From Taishania sp045629585 (GTDB lineage: Bacteria > Bacteroidota > Bacteroidia > Flavobacteriales_D > Crocinitomicaceae), in NCBI GenBank assembly GCA_045629585.1, contig JAZQRM010000080.1, forward strand, positions 1 through 64,000: a DNA stretch of 64,000 nucleotides, given 5' to 3'. Below are positions 34,099 through 43,059 of this stretch, one piece after another. Position numbers and translations under genes: made by a program. How positions within the stretch are numbered: the stretch's first letter is position 1; every line of letters begins with the position of its first letter. The notes below the pieces were generated by a model. The model saw nothing but the letters and a program-made list of their open reading frames with translations. It was not told the DNA's origin and made no database searches.

Positions 34099-35268
34099 TT
34101 ATTTGTCTGTTCTTTTGATCCACCGAGGAAGCATAATTGCTCCAATAAATAAATATGGAAAATAAGATATTAAACGCCAGATAATAGCTAGTACGACTAA
34201 AAGTATAGCGGACTGGGAGAAAGGGGCTAAAAGCTCACTAAATGCATATTCAGCCACACCGCTTCCGCCAGGTGTCGGACTAACAAGCATAAAAATCCAT
34301 AAAACGAATTGTTTCCCGAAGATTAGAATATTATCAAAGAAAGATAATGGTAAAAATGCATTTAAAATTGCGTTTATTACAAAATAACGGCATAACCAAC
34401 TGCCTATTGTACTTAAAAAGCTTTTTATCCAAAATTTTGGTTTCTCATTTTTTATTTCAAGTGAAGCAATTTCTATTTCAGTGCCTGTTTGAATAGCTGA
34501 ATCTTTCCATTTTTTTAGAATAGGTAGTCTAAAAATTTGTTTTAAGAGTTTGCTGATTAAAGTAGGGTATTTAAAAATGGATAATGCCATTAAGATGCAA
34601 AGTAAAGTGATAACGGCATATCCACCCCAGAATATGACAGATGTCGCCATAGATGCGGTGGATTGTAACGAAAATAGATCTTTATTAGAAATAAAAAGAA
34701 AGATAAAAGGAATTAGAATTACGTAAAAAAGGTTGTCTAGCATAGTCGCAATTACGACGATAGCTGTTGATCTGCCTAATGCAATCTTTTCTTTCTTTAA
34801 AATGAACATCGCAACTGCTGCTCCTCCCACAACTCCAGGTGATAAAGCGGAGGCAAACTCCCAAATCATTATTGTGTAAAACGATTGTTTCCAAGTAAGT
34901 TGATTTTTCGTCAAAATTCGTATCCGAATCATGTAGAAAAAATCTCTTCCTATCATAAAAAGAATAGCCAAACCTAGGTACAGGAAAGCTTTTGTGCTCC
35001 AATCCATTGTTTTCAGAGAAGACAAGAAATCTATGTCGGTATAGTCGCCCGATAAAGTTGCGATAAATTCATTTTTATCTTTTACGCCATCTTTATTTAA
35101 ATCAACCCAGTTGTAATTTCCCGTACCAGAATCGACTGCTATATAATTATGTTGATTGATTGCCCGATAAAGTAGAACTATAGAAATGCTTAAGCCAATG
35201 ATAATTGCCAACCATACTTTCCATCCTTGAAAGTTCTTTGCTAAAACATCTTGTTCTTCGTTATTCAT
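34099..35268 (-). CDS. UPF0104 / LPG-synthase-type transmembrane protein with an EF-hand-like loop
   Basis: 389 residues, about eight to nine membrane helices of the lysylphosphatidylglycerol synthase TM family (also called UPF0104), with the conserved signature FASALSPGVVGGAAVAMFIL and a C-terminal SPTPGGSGVAEYA. These two Pro/Gly-rich re-entrant motifs are family hallmarks. No C-terminal aminoacyl-transferase domain is present, so it is unlikely to be an MprF enzyme; a lipid flippase-type role is guesswork. The loop after helix 1 contains DLNKDGVKDKNE (residues 56-67), an exact EF-hand calcium-loop pattern. It is third in a leftward cluster, overlapping the upstream gene by eight bases. Confidence 0.82.
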   Translation of the reverse strand: MNNEEQDVLAKNFQGWKVWLAIIIGLSISIVLLYRAINQHNYIAVDSGTGNYNWVDLNKDGVKDKNEFIATLSGDYTDIDFLSSLKTMDWSTKAFLYLGLAILFMIGRDFFYMIRIRILTKNQLTWKQSFYTIMIWEFASALSPGVVGGAAVAMFILKKEKIALGRSTAIVVIATMLDNLFYVILIPFIFLFISNKDLFSLQSTASMATSVIFWGGYAVITLLCILMALSIFKYPTLISKLLKQIFRLPILKKWKDSAIQTGTEIEIASLEIKNEKPKFWIKSFLSTIGSWLCRYFVINAILNAFLPLSFFDNILIFGKQFVLWIFMLVSPTPGGSGVAEYAFSELLAPFSQSAILLVVLAIIWRLISYFPYLFIGAIMLPRWIKRTDK

Positions 35269-36796
35269 CTATTTTCGTCGGTTCTAGCAGTACGTCCATT
35301 TCCCAATTCCCACGTACTTTAACTGGTGTAGAGTACATTTCTATTTGTTCTGGTTGGGTTAATGTTTCGAAATTCCCAGTGTCCCATCGTCTATTATTGT
35401 TGTTATCCAATATGATTTTGAAGGTATATTCACCTGGTATTAAGTCTTTTAATTGTACATTTTTAACCTTGTCTAAGTAGAATGTTTGGACTACCTTATT
35501 AGCTTTAATTACATCTAATATAATAGGAGTTTGGTAATAGCTAGTGTTAATATTTAATATACCGACTTCGTTTTGAGCTAGTTTAACAATATTTACGTTT
35601 AAAGGTAAACTTTTCCAATCAGGATCTACATTAACTGCTCCAATGGCAATTTCCAATTTCGATTTCAAGTAATTTGTTTTCGGCATAAAATAAACCTTGT
35701 TTCTATCAATGATGTACTCAAATTCAATTATTGACGTATCTGCAGTATTTATCCATTTGATTTTAGTGGTGTCAATGGAATAGATAAAACCAGTTGTTGT
35801 TATTTGTAAGGTATCTTCGGAGGTTAGTTCTTTTGCGCCTTCTGTGAGTTTAAACGTTTTTTGTTTTGTGGTTGGTACACGTACCCTCGAACTGTCTTCC
35901 CATTCACCGGTTATTTTTAATCGATTAGATTCATTTGCTATTCCAAAATCATAAATTGCTAAACTGTCATATTTGAAATAACGCATTTTGGTTGTATCCA
36001 ATTCTTGGCCATTAAACAATATATTTTTCGTCAGTAATGGTCTATTTGCTCCTACTAAAAAAGTTCCAGGTTTTTCATATTGGAAAGTTGTGATATCTGC
36101 GGGTAGTTCAGGTTGAAAAAAACGTAAAGTAACGGTGTCTTCTCCTTGAGGAATTGTTATGGGTTCCACGTGAAACGCCATTTTTTCGGTTTTTCCAATT
36201 TTTCCATCTCGATTTGCATCATCAAAAGCTCGGAGATAAAAAGAACCTTGTTTTAGGTATTTAAATTGAACTTTCCCTTGATCACTTTGAGTAAAGTAAA
36301 GAGGTCTAAGCGAATCTGGATGCTCGAATAATCCAACGGTAGCTCCATTAACCGGTTGATTATTAACAGCATCTACTAGGTAGCAATTGTATTGAAGAGA
36401 ATCTATAACTTCTCCTGTTGAAAAAACATATTGCATGATGCTGTCTTTTCCTTCATGTATATCTTTTACGGCACGATTAAGGAAAATAGAATAAGTTGTA
36501 TTTTCTTTTAATTCCTTTTCAAAAGTTAGGCTTAGTTTTTTATCTTTTAATTGTGCTTTGATAGGGCTGTGATTCGGAACCAAAGTGATGTTTTGCAAAG
36601 GATTGTCTAATTTGACAAATTCATCAAATGTAAATTCTATGCTATTAAAATTAAAAAATACGGTCTCATTGTGTGGTTTTAAATCGACAATTTGAGGAGC
36701 GATATCATCCTTTGGTCCACCAGATAAGCTTTGGACTTGTGCACAACCGATAAGAAAAACTGCAATAGCGCTTGTTAGAAGAATTTGCTTAAACAT
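35261..36796 (-). CDS. Lipoprotein with SbsA/Big_5 Ig-like domain
   Basis: 511 residues from the ATG at 36796 (two more codons if the ATG at 36802 is used). Signal peptide with lipobox LIGC. The mature start AQVQSLSGGPKDDIAPQIV and the following Ig-like domain (about 30-125; EFTFDEFVKLDNP, then LTFEKELKENTTYSIFL) are typical of a Bacteroidota lipoprotein family. The rest is beta-rich with a Cna/SdrD-type segment (FDDANRDGKIGKTEK) and a C-terminal NNNRRWDTGNFE element, both EF-like. Probably outer-membrane lipoprotein. It overlaps the upstream fRMsr gene by 22-28 bases. Confidence 0.85.
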   Translation of the reverse strand: MFKQILLTSAIAVFLIGCAQVQSLSGGPKDDIAPQIVDLKPHNETVFFNFNSIEFTFDEFVKLDNPLQNITLVPNHSPIKAQLKDKKLSLTFEKELKENTTYSIFLNRAVKDIHEGKDSIMQYVFSTGEVIDSLQYNCYLVDAVNNQPVNGATVGLFEHPDSLRPLYFTQSDQGKVQFKYLKQGSFYLRAFDDANRDGKIGKTEKMAFHVEPITIPQGEDTVTLRFFQPELPADITTFQYEKPGTFLVGANRPLLTKNILFNGQELDTTKMRYFKYDSLAIYDFGIANESNRLKITGEWEDSSRVRVPTTKQKTFKLTEGAKELTSEDTLQITTTGFIYSIDTTKIKWINTADTSIIEFEYIIDRNKVYFMPKTNYLKSKLEIAIGAVNVDPDWKSLPLNVNIVKLAQNEVGILNINTSYYQTPIILDVIKANKVVQTFYLDKVKNVQLKDLIPGEYTFKIILDNNNNRRWDTGNFETLTQPEQIEMYSTPVKVRGNWEMDVLLEPTKIDE

Positions 36797-37254
36797 TGGC
36801 ACAGTTGAGTTAGATATTTAGCATCAGTGTCGTCAAAATCATTTAAAAGGTCACTATCAACATCGAGAACTGCAACTACTTCATCGTTTTTAATTATAGG
36901 GATTACTATTTCACTTTTAGAGCTCGCGCTACAAGCGATGTGACCAGGGAAAGCCTCTACATCAGGTACCAATTGTGTTGTTTTAGTCTCCCATGAAGTA
37001 CCACAAACTCCTCTTCCATATTTTATAGTGGAGCAAGCTATAGTACCTTGAAAAGGACCTAATTCTAATTGATTGTTTTGGACAAGATAGAAACCAACCC
37101 AAAAAAAGTCAAAACATTCTTTAAGCGCTGCTGTCGTGTTTGCTAATAAACCAATTAAATTCTTTTCACCTTCAATTAGTAGGTATAATTGGGGTAATAA
37201 TTGCTCGTATTTTTCTGCCTTAGTACCAGAAAATGTAAAACTGCTTTCTGCCAT
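36775..37254 (-). CDS. msrC: Free methionine-(R)-sulfoxide reductase (GAF domain)
   Basis: 159-residue single GAF domain. The three active-site Cys are at 74 (TIACSTIKYGRG), 84 (GVCGTSW) and 108 (HIACSASSK). Their spacing (10 and 24) equals that of E. coli fRMsr (Cys84, 94, 118), which reduces free Met-R-sulfoxide using thioredoxin. DVDSD near residue 130 completes the family pattern. It is first in a three-gene leftward cluster with an Ig-like lipoprotein and a UPF0104 protein; these neighbours offer no pathway link. Confidence 0.93.
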   Translation of the reverse strand: MAESSFTFSGTKAEKYEQLLPQLYLLIEGEKNLIGLLANTTAALKECFDFFWVGFYLVQNNQLELGPFQGTIACSTIKYGRGVCGTSWETKTTQLVPDVEAFPGHIACSASSKSEIVIPIIKNDEVVAVLDVDSDLLNDFDDTDAKYLTQLCQCLSKFF

Positions 37255-37397
37255 AATTTGTGTTTAATAACAAAATTGGCTTTTTTCATTTGAAGTTGCA
37301 ACTTAATGGCTTTCTTTAAATTGTTAAAGCTCCTAATTAGGATCATTATTTTGTGTTTTCATTTTTTTTTAATAAATTAATACAAACTAGATTTATT

Positions 37398-38138
37398 ATG
37401 CAAAAGCGAATATCATTTGAATCCCTATTATTTTTAGATATAGAAACTGTTCCACAAACTTATAAAGTGGAGGATATGGATGATTACACAAAGTATTTAT
37501 TTGCAAAGAAATCTAGAGTATTTGTAGATAAAGATATATCGGAATCTGAATATTTGGAATCTTTGCAATTTGCGTACAATGAGAAGGGAGGTATATTTGC
37601 CGAATTTGGGAAGGTTATCTGTATTTCAGTCGGGTTTATTACGGAAAGAAGTGGGATTAAACAGCTTTTTGTTAAATCCTTTAAACATGATGATGAAGAG
37701 ACTCTTTTGAAGCAATTCAAAAGCTTGTTAGAGGATAAGTATAATTCACCCTATTCTGTTTTGTGCGCCCACAACGGAAAAGAGTTTGATTTCCCGTATT
37801 TATGTCGTCGTTTCCTTATAAATGGGATTGAACTTCCTAATATTCTCCAAATATCAGGTAAAAAACCATGGGAAATACCACACATTGACACGATGGAATT
37901 ATGGAAGTTTGGTGACTATAAGGCCTATACATCTTTAGAATTATTATGTCATGTTTTTAACATACCAACTTCTAAGGATGATATCAACGGTGCTGATGTT
38001 GCAAGAGTATATTACGAAGAAAGTGGGTTAGATCGTATTGCTAACTATTGCAGTAAAGACGTTGTTGCTTTGGCGCAGTTATATTTAAGGTTAAATGCTT
38101 ATTCTTTAGTTGACGAAGGAGAAATATTCTTTAAATAG
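37398..38138 (+). CDS. DnaQ-like 3'-5' exonuclease (PolB-exo2 type)
   Basis: 246 residues from the ATG at 37398 (MQKRISFESLLF). The open frame continues 15 codons upstream, but those are AT-rich and not protein-like. The RNase H-fold exonuclease motifs are Exo I LDIETV (residues 14 and 16), Exo II HNGKEFDFPYL, and Exo III YCSKDVVALAQLY. This matches the family of stand-alone predicted 3'-5' exonucleases related to DNA polymerase B proofreading domains. Its 3' end overlaps the convergent HAD phosphatase gene by eight bases. Confidence 0.88.
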   Translation: MQKRISFESLLFLDIETVPQTYKVEDMDDYTKYLFAKKSRVFVDKDISESEYLESLQFAYNEKGGIFAEFGKVICISVGFITERSGIKQLFVKSFKHDDEETLLKQFKSLLEDKYNSPYSVLCAHNGKEFDFPYLCRRFLINGIELPNILQISGKKPWEIPHIDTMELWKFGDYKAYTSLELLCHVFNIPTSKDDINGADVARVYYEESGLDRIANYCSKDVVALAQLYLRLNAYSLVDEGEIFFK

Positions 38139-38808
38139 ATAAACTTTTTTGTAAATCTGTCAAAAAATCGCTCATCGTATTAAAATGATAATCAGCTAAA
38201 ATGAGCTTTGGTTCCGGCTGATGAGTTTTTTCGGGTATGCAAACTACTTTCATTTTTGCGGCTTTTGCTGATACAATGCCATTTAACGAATCTTCTATTA
38301 CTAAACACTCATTTGGTTGTACATATAAGGCTTTTGCAACTGTAATAAAAACTGCGGGGTGAGGTTTTCCATACTCTTCCCTTTCTGCAGAATGAATAAT
38401 CTCAAAGTACCCTCTTATTTTAAGTGTGTCCAATACAGCGTAAATAAGTTGCTCATAGGAAGAAGAAGCTAAGCCAACTTTGTAATTATGTTTAGCAACG
38501 AAATTTAATGTTTCTAATACGCCAGGAAGAGGAGTTGCTTTTTGGCGAATGAGCTCATCCATCTTGTCTATTATTCGTTTTTCAACTTCTTTTGGTGTAA
38601 CGTTTTTCCAACCAATTTTAGTATACCAAAATTCAATTACTTCGTCAATTCTCATTCCAGCTGTGATTGCAAAATCCTTCCTTTTTAATGGACAACCAAT
38701 AGCATGAAACACTTCTTCCATTGCATCTTTCCACAAGGGTTCTGTATCGGTTAAAGTTCCATCCATATCAAAGATGATAGCTTTAAATTGTTGTTTTATT
38801 TGCTCCAT
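38131..38808 (-). CDS. HAD-family sugar-phosphate phosphatase (HxpB/YniC-like)
   Basis: 225 residues of the HAD IA subfamily. Motif I is FDMDGTLTDTEP (nucleophile Asp14, acid/base Asp16), motif II VGLASSS, motif III GKPHPAVF, and motif IV VIEDSLNG. The cap starts WKDAMEEVFHAIG. Similarity in style is closest to HxpB (2-deoxyglucose-6-phosphate phosphatase), but HAD specificity cannot be set from sequence alone. Its ATG overlaps the TAA of the CNNM/CorC gene by one base, so it is likely translationally coupled in the purD-CNNM-HAD operon. Confidence 0.88.
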   Translation of the reverse strand: MEQIKQQFKAIIFDMDGTLTDTEPLWKDAMEEVFHAIGCPLKRKDFAITAGMRIDEVIEFWYTKIGWKNVTPKEVEKRIIDKMDELIRQKATPLPGVLETLNFVAKHNYKVGLASSSYEQLIYAVLDTLKIRGYFEIIHSAEREEYGKPHPAVFITVAKALYVQPNECLVIEDSLNGIVSAKAAKMKVVCIPEKTHQPEPKLILADYHFNTMSDFLTDLQKSLSI

Positions 38809-40061
38809 TAAGGTATGTTTAAGCGAATTAGTTCGATTTTTTGATCACTGACTTGTTCAATCGTTAATTTATAATTGTTTATGATTAAAATCGTGTTGCT
38901 TTCAGGAATGGATTCTAGCTCATCAATCACTAAACCTCCAAGAGTTTCGTAATTTTCTGATTCAGGTAAAGATAGATTGTAGGTGTCGTTGATATAATTG
39001 ATTTCTGCTCGAGCTGAGAATAGTAATTCTTTGTCAGAGATTCGCTCTTCAACCCATTCATCTAAATCATGTTCATCTTCAATGTCCCCAAATATTTTTT
39101 CGATTACATCTTCAATCGTTACAATTCCAGCCGTACCACCAAATTCATCAACAACAATTGCTATGTTTCCGCTTTGTTTTGCGAATTGTGTTAATAGATG
39201 CTTGGCAAATGTTGAGCTGGGCACATAAGATATTGGTAGCAGTATTTGCTTGATGGAAAGAGGTTTTTTAAAAAGTTCAAATGAATGAACGTATCCAATT
39301 ATATTGTCAATTGAATGGGTGTAAATTAATATTTTAGAGAGTCCAGTTTCTATAAATGTTTTATGCAGTGTTTCAATTGAATCATGCAAATCTAAAGCAA
39401 TAATTTCTGTTCTAGGAATCATGCAATCTCGTGCACGAATACTAGAAAAATCGAGTGCATTTTGAAGTATTTGAACCTCGTTGCCTAATTCGTGTTTTTC
39501 ATCAATACGTTCATTTATATCATGAACATATTGTTCCAAATCGATTTTAGAAAAAACCTTCACGTTATTTTTAGTATCTGCTCCAAATAAGCGCATTATT
39601 AAGTGACTTAATCCAACGACCAACATAGTCGGAATGTAAAGAATGTCATATAATACCCGCATTGGAAAAGCTAAATATTGAAGCGATGTATTAGGGTTAA
39701 TTTGGAATATAGCTTTAGGTAAAAATTCTGCCGTTACTAGTACAACAATTGTTGATATAACAGTTTGGGTCAATAAAATAACACCTTCCTCCGTTACACC
39801 CCAGCCTATAATCACAGGGTTAAGGAGTTTTGCGAAATAAATTCCATATAAAACTAGAGCTATGTTATTACCGAGTAATAACATAGCTATAAATGTTGAT
39901 TCGTTTTTGTAAAATTTATTAAGGATTTTACCTTTTACTGTCCCCTTGGATATATCTAATTGTACTTTTAGTCTATTAGAATTTAGATAGGCAATCTCCA
40001 TCCCGGAAAAAAAAGCCGATAACAATAAGGTTATGAAGATTATAATCAGGTCGTATTCCAT
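38808..40061 (-). CDS. CNNM/CorC-type membrane protein with CBS pair
   Basis: 417 residues. N-terminal CNNM (DUF21) membrane domain with about four helices (residues 1-180) starting MEYDLIIIFITLLLSAFFSGME, a CBS pair (about 205-330) containing MIPRTEII and VDEFGGTAGIVTIEDVIEKIFG, and a C-terminal CorC_HlyC domain (about 345-415). Family members are implicated in Mg2+/Co2+ transport or efflux. In Bacteroidota, GldE of the gliding apparatus is a member, but without gldD or ssb next door I do not assign that name. purD lies 11 bases upstream. Confidence 0.9.
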   Translation of the reverse strand: MEYDLIIIFITLLLSAFFSGMEIAYLNSNRLKVQLDISKGTVKGKILNKFYKNESTFIAMLLLGNNIALVLYGIYFAKLLNPVIIGWGVTEEGVILLTQTVISTIVVLVTAEFLPKAIFQINPNTSLQYLAFPMRVLYDILYIPTMLVVGLSHLIMRLFGADTKNNVKVFSKIDLEQYVHDINERIDEKHELGNEVQILQNALDFSSIRARDCMIPRTEIIALDLHDSIETLHKTFIETGLSKILIYTHSIDNIIGYVHSFELFKKPLSIKQILLPISYVPSSTFAKHLLTQFAKQSGNIAIVVDEFGGTAGIVTIEDVIEKIFGDIEDEHDLDEWVEERISDKELLFSARAEINYINDTYNLSLPESENYETLGGLVIDELESIPESNTILIINNYKLTIEQVSDQKIELIRLNIP

Positions 40062-40072
40062 TTAATTGTAAA

Positions 40073-41350
40073 TTATAAGGCTACATCAAACCCAATGTCT
40101 TTTCTAAAGTAAGCTTTTTCAAATTCGATATTTTCTATACTTGTATAACTTTTTTCTAAAGCGCTAGCAAGGTTTTTCCCGTAAGATGTAACAGCTAAAA
40201 CGCGTCCACCATTTGAAAGTACCGCAGGTCCGTCTGGACGAGTTCCAGCATGGAATACGATAGAATTTTTAATGGTATTTAATCCAAATATCTGTTTTCC
40301 TTTTTCATAGTCTTCAGGATATCCACCAGATACCATCATAATAGTAGCTGCACTTCGGTCATCAAATTGCACATCTCTTTCTGATAACGTTCCACTTGCT
40401 ACACCTTCAAGTAAATCAATTAAATCTGATTTTAATCGTGGAATAACTACTTCTGTTTCCGGATCACCCATTCTACAGTTATATTCTATAACAAATGGTT
40501 CATTTTTAACATTTATTAATCCGAAGAAAATAAAACCTTTGTACGGAATGTTATCTTGTTTCAAACCTTTTATAGTAGGTATGATAATTTGGTTCTTAAC
40601 TTTTTCTTTAAAAGTTTCATCCGCAAAAGGTACAGGTGATATTGCACCCATTCCACCAGTGTTTAGTCCAGTATCAGCTTCACCAATTCTTTTGTAGTCT
40701 TTTGCTTCTGGTAAGAGCTTATAGGATTCTCCATCGGTGATGACAAACATAGAAAGTTCAATTCCTGATAAAAATTGTTCAATTACGACTTTCGACGAAG
40801 CGTTTCCAAATTTTGCATCTTGAAGCATTGCTTTTAATTCATCTTGAGCTTCTTGTAAGTCATTAAGTATTAAAACTCCTTTTCCTGCTGCTAATCCATC
40901 TGCCTTTAACACGTATGGAGGTTGCATGGATTGTAGAAACTTATATCCTTCTTCTAAATTATCAGCTGTAAAAGTCGCGTATTTTGCCGTTGGAATATTA
41001 TGTCTTTTCATAAATTCTTTTGCAAAATCTTTACTTCCTTCTAGTTGCGCCGCTTCTTTCTGCGGTCCTATAACAGCTATGTGTTTAATTTCTTCATCAG
41101 CTAAAAAGAAGTCATGAATTCCTGCTACCAAAGGATCTTCAGGGCCAACAACAACAATATTAATGGCATTTTTCAAGACAAATTCCTTAATTGCTGTAAA
41201 GTCTAAAGGATTCATGTCAACATTCACACCGTGTTCTTTAGTACCTGCATTTCCAGGTGCAATGAAAAGTGAGTTTAATGTTGAACTTTTAGCTAATTTC
41301 CAAGCAATTGCGTGTTCTCTTCCTCCTGATCCTAAAAGTAAAATATTCAT
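40073..41350 (-). CDS. purD: Phosphoribosylamine--glycine ligase
   Basis: Second step of purine synthesis: ATP-dependent ligation of glycine to phosphoribosylamine. The 425 residues start LLLGSGGREHAIAWKL and include the ATP-grasp core with VLKADGLAAGKGV, GFIFFGLI and EYNCRMGDPETEV. Full length. It is first in a leftward cluster with a CNNM protein and a HAD phosphatase. The 205 bases upstream (41351-41555) are AT-rich; CAAATTTA at 41522-41529 could be a leftward -7 element, but no paired -33, riboswitch or terminator was recognised there. Confidence 0.97.
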   Translation of the reverse strand: MNILLLGSGGREHAIAWKLAKSSTLNSLFIAPGNAGTKEHGVNVDMNPLDFTAIKEFVLKNAINIVVVGPEDPLVAGIHDFFLADEEIKHIAVIGPQKEAAQLEGSKDFAKEFMKRHNIPTAKYATFTADNLEEGYKFLQSMQPPYVLKADGLAAGKGVLILNDLQEAQDELKAMLQDAKFGNASSKVVIEQFLSGIELSMFVITDGESYKLLPEAKDYKRIGEADTGLNTGGMGAISPVPFADETFKEKVKNQIIIPTIKGLKQDNIPYKGFIFFGLINVKNEPFVIEYNCRMGDPETEVVIPRLKSDLIDLLEGVASGTLSERDVQFDDRSAATIMMVSGGYPEDYEKGKQIFGLNTIKNSIVFHAGTRPDGPAVLSNGGRVLAVTSYGKNLASALEKSYTSIENIEFEKAYFRKDIGFDVAL

Positions 41351-41555
41351 AACTTATTGAATTATATTAATTCTCTGTTTTATTGTGACCGTATTGTTGT
41401 ATTATTTTACTAGTTGATTTTTGTAAAATATTTTAATGGATTAATCTACTTGTATTAATAAATAGAAGATCATCTTTTTATTTTAGTGATTCTGACGTAA
41501 TACAACTGGTAATCTTGAGGACAAATTTACTACAATTCAACCGATTTAGTAGTGT

Positions 41556-42509
41556 TTAAATGTTGAAAAATTTAAATATGGTCATCAGTAATATGATATA
41601 CAAAAATGGTATTGTAAATCGGTTTAGGGGTTTATGTGTTGCTGCTAAACTCAAACCAAAAGTTAAAGGTATAGCTAGAACAACGCTATTATCAAATTTC
41701 CCATTGAACATTAAATCTACTCCGATGTGAAAAACACCAAATAGGATCCAAAAATATTGAACCCTAATTATTCGTCTTATTCGAACGTTTATCTTTTGTA
41801 ACCGTGCCTTAAACCCAGTCCATGCAAATAATAGAGCAAGCACAGATACACCAATGGGTAGGTATTGAATGAAGGTTAGGTAAATGTTTTCATTTTGTAT
41901 GATGTAGGTGTCTTCTAATGTTAATTTTTTGATTGATAAATTAAGATAGAGGGCGTACAAAAATGGAGTTAAAATTCCTGCCGTCAGTAAAACAAATTCT
42001 TTAACTATAAAGGGACGAAAGGTCCACAACATGATATAAGCTAAGATAATAAATGGATAGTAGGATGGTATAAGACAAATTGAAATACCAACAAAAAGAC
42101 CAATGTTAAAAGCTTTTTGTCGTTCATCTTCCTTCTGATTTAATGAATAACTAGCGGCGAGAGCAAGTAGCAAAAACGTTTGAGCAATGGTCGTTCCACT
42201 TAAATAAACTGAACTTTCAAAAAAGATAATTAATGTGATATAAATCAAGGACGGAACAAAACTTTGTTTATCTAAGAACTCATTTTTGTTAAAAATCCAA
42301 TTGATTAAGATTGAATTTAGTGATAAAACAAAAGTATTTAATGCTAGAGCAATCCAACTTGAAAGTGTATAGTTTCCAAACCAACCAAGATCTAAATCTA
42401 AACTAGGTGGGTTGGTTAAGAATAAAGCTTGTGCTAAAAGGTATCCCAGGATAATCAAAGGGGTAAGCAACAAAACAATCGGATGATTTTTGGTATAAAC
42501 AAAATACAT
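41556..42509 (-). CDS. DUF6427 family integral membrane protein
   Basis: 317 residues, about ten membrane helices, beginning MYFVYTKNHPIVLLL and with long hydrophobic runs throughout. The pattern (HP in the first helix, AYIMLWTFRPFIVKEF near residue 165) fits DUF6427, a Flavobacteriales family of unknown function that resembles glycosyltransferase-C-type membrane proteins. A leftward -7 match (CAAAAGTA on the plus strand, 42514-42521) lies just upstream but without a clear -33. Neighbouring genes suggest no role. Confidence 0.72.
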   Translation of the reverse strand: MYFVYTKNHPIVLLLTPLIILGYLLAQALFLTNPPSLDLDLGWFGNYTLSSWIALALNTFVLSLNSILINWIFNKNEFLDKQSFVPSLIYITLIIFFESSVYLSGTTIAQTFLLLALAASYSLNQKEDERQKAFNIGLFVGISICLIPSYYPFIILAYIMLWTFRPFIVKEFVLLTAGILTPFLYALYLNLSIKKLTLEDTYIIQNENIYLTFIQYLPIGVSVLALLFAWTGFKARLQKINVRIRRIIRVQYFWILFGVFHIGVDLMFNGKFDNSVVLAIPLTFGLSLAATHKPLNRFTIPFLYIILLMTIFKFFNI

Positions 42510-42602
42510 AGTACAAAAGTAAAAGTATTATTGATGCATTCTATAATTCACATGTTTTCTATAAAAAATCATTAAGAATTGGTAGAATAGCCCTTATTCA
42601 TT

Positions 42603-42631
42603 TTGTAGGTTGGAATATTATTCTATTTTTG
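42603..42631 (+). promoter_or_regulatory. Promoter of the dksA-like - lspA operon
   Basis: TTG (42603-42605), an 18-base spacer and TATTTTTG (42624-42631) match the Bacteroidota promoter consensus. The ATG lies 47 bases downstream. Confidence 0.6.
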
Positions 42632-42678
42632 CTTTCACTAATTACGCTTTTAAGCTAAACTCTTAAATAAGAACGAAT

Positions 42679-43059
42679 ATGACAGAATCAACTAGATATT
42701 CAGACACTGAACTCGAGGAGTTTAGAGCATTGATCAATCAAAAGTTAAGTGACGCGCAGGAGGATCTCAAGCTTCTAAAGGCTTCACTTTCGAATAATGA
42801 TAATCACGGAACAAACGATACGGGACGTACATTTAACATGATGGAAGACGGTGGAGATACACTTTCTAGGGAAGAAGTAGCCTCTTTGGCGTCTCGACAA
42901 GAGAAGTTTATCCAAAATTTGCAGAATGCTTTAGTACGTATTGAGAATAAGACGTACGGAATTTGCCGTCAGACAGGGAAAAAGATTAGGAAGGAAAGAT
43001 TAATGTTGGTACCCCATGCTACCTTGAGCATAGAGGCAAAAATGAGTAATGAAAAATAA
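42679..43059 (+). CDS. DksA/TraR-family protein lacking most zinc cysteines
   Basis: 126 residues of the TraR/DksA family. The N-terminal coiled coil (about 8-70) contains the acidic NDTGRTFNMMEDGGDT segment, which replaces the usual DxxDxA tip, and the C-terminal zinc-finger region reads YGICRQTGKKIRKERLML followed by PHATLSIEAK. Only one of the four expected Cys remains, a form I recall as usual in Bacteroidota. DksA binds the RNA polymerase secondary channel and works with ppGpp. lspA overlaps its 3' end by 11 bases, so the two are cotranscribed. Confidence 0.9.
   Translation: MTESTRYSDTELEEFRALINQKLSDAQEDLKLLKASLSNNDNHGTNDTGRTFNMMEDGGDTLSREEVASLASRQEKFIQNLQNALVRIENKTYGICRQTGKKIRKERLMLVPHATLSIEAKMSNEK

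Noticed and set aside
38808..40061. Naming the CNNM/CorC protein GldE
   Set aside because: GldE belongs to this family, but the usual gldD or ssb neighbours are absent and paralogues are common, so the specific name is unsupported.
41351..41555. Possible purine riboswitch or leader RNA upstream of purD
   Set aside because: No purine, PRPP or ppGpp riboswitch core or stable multi-stem structure could be made out in these 205 AT-rich bases.
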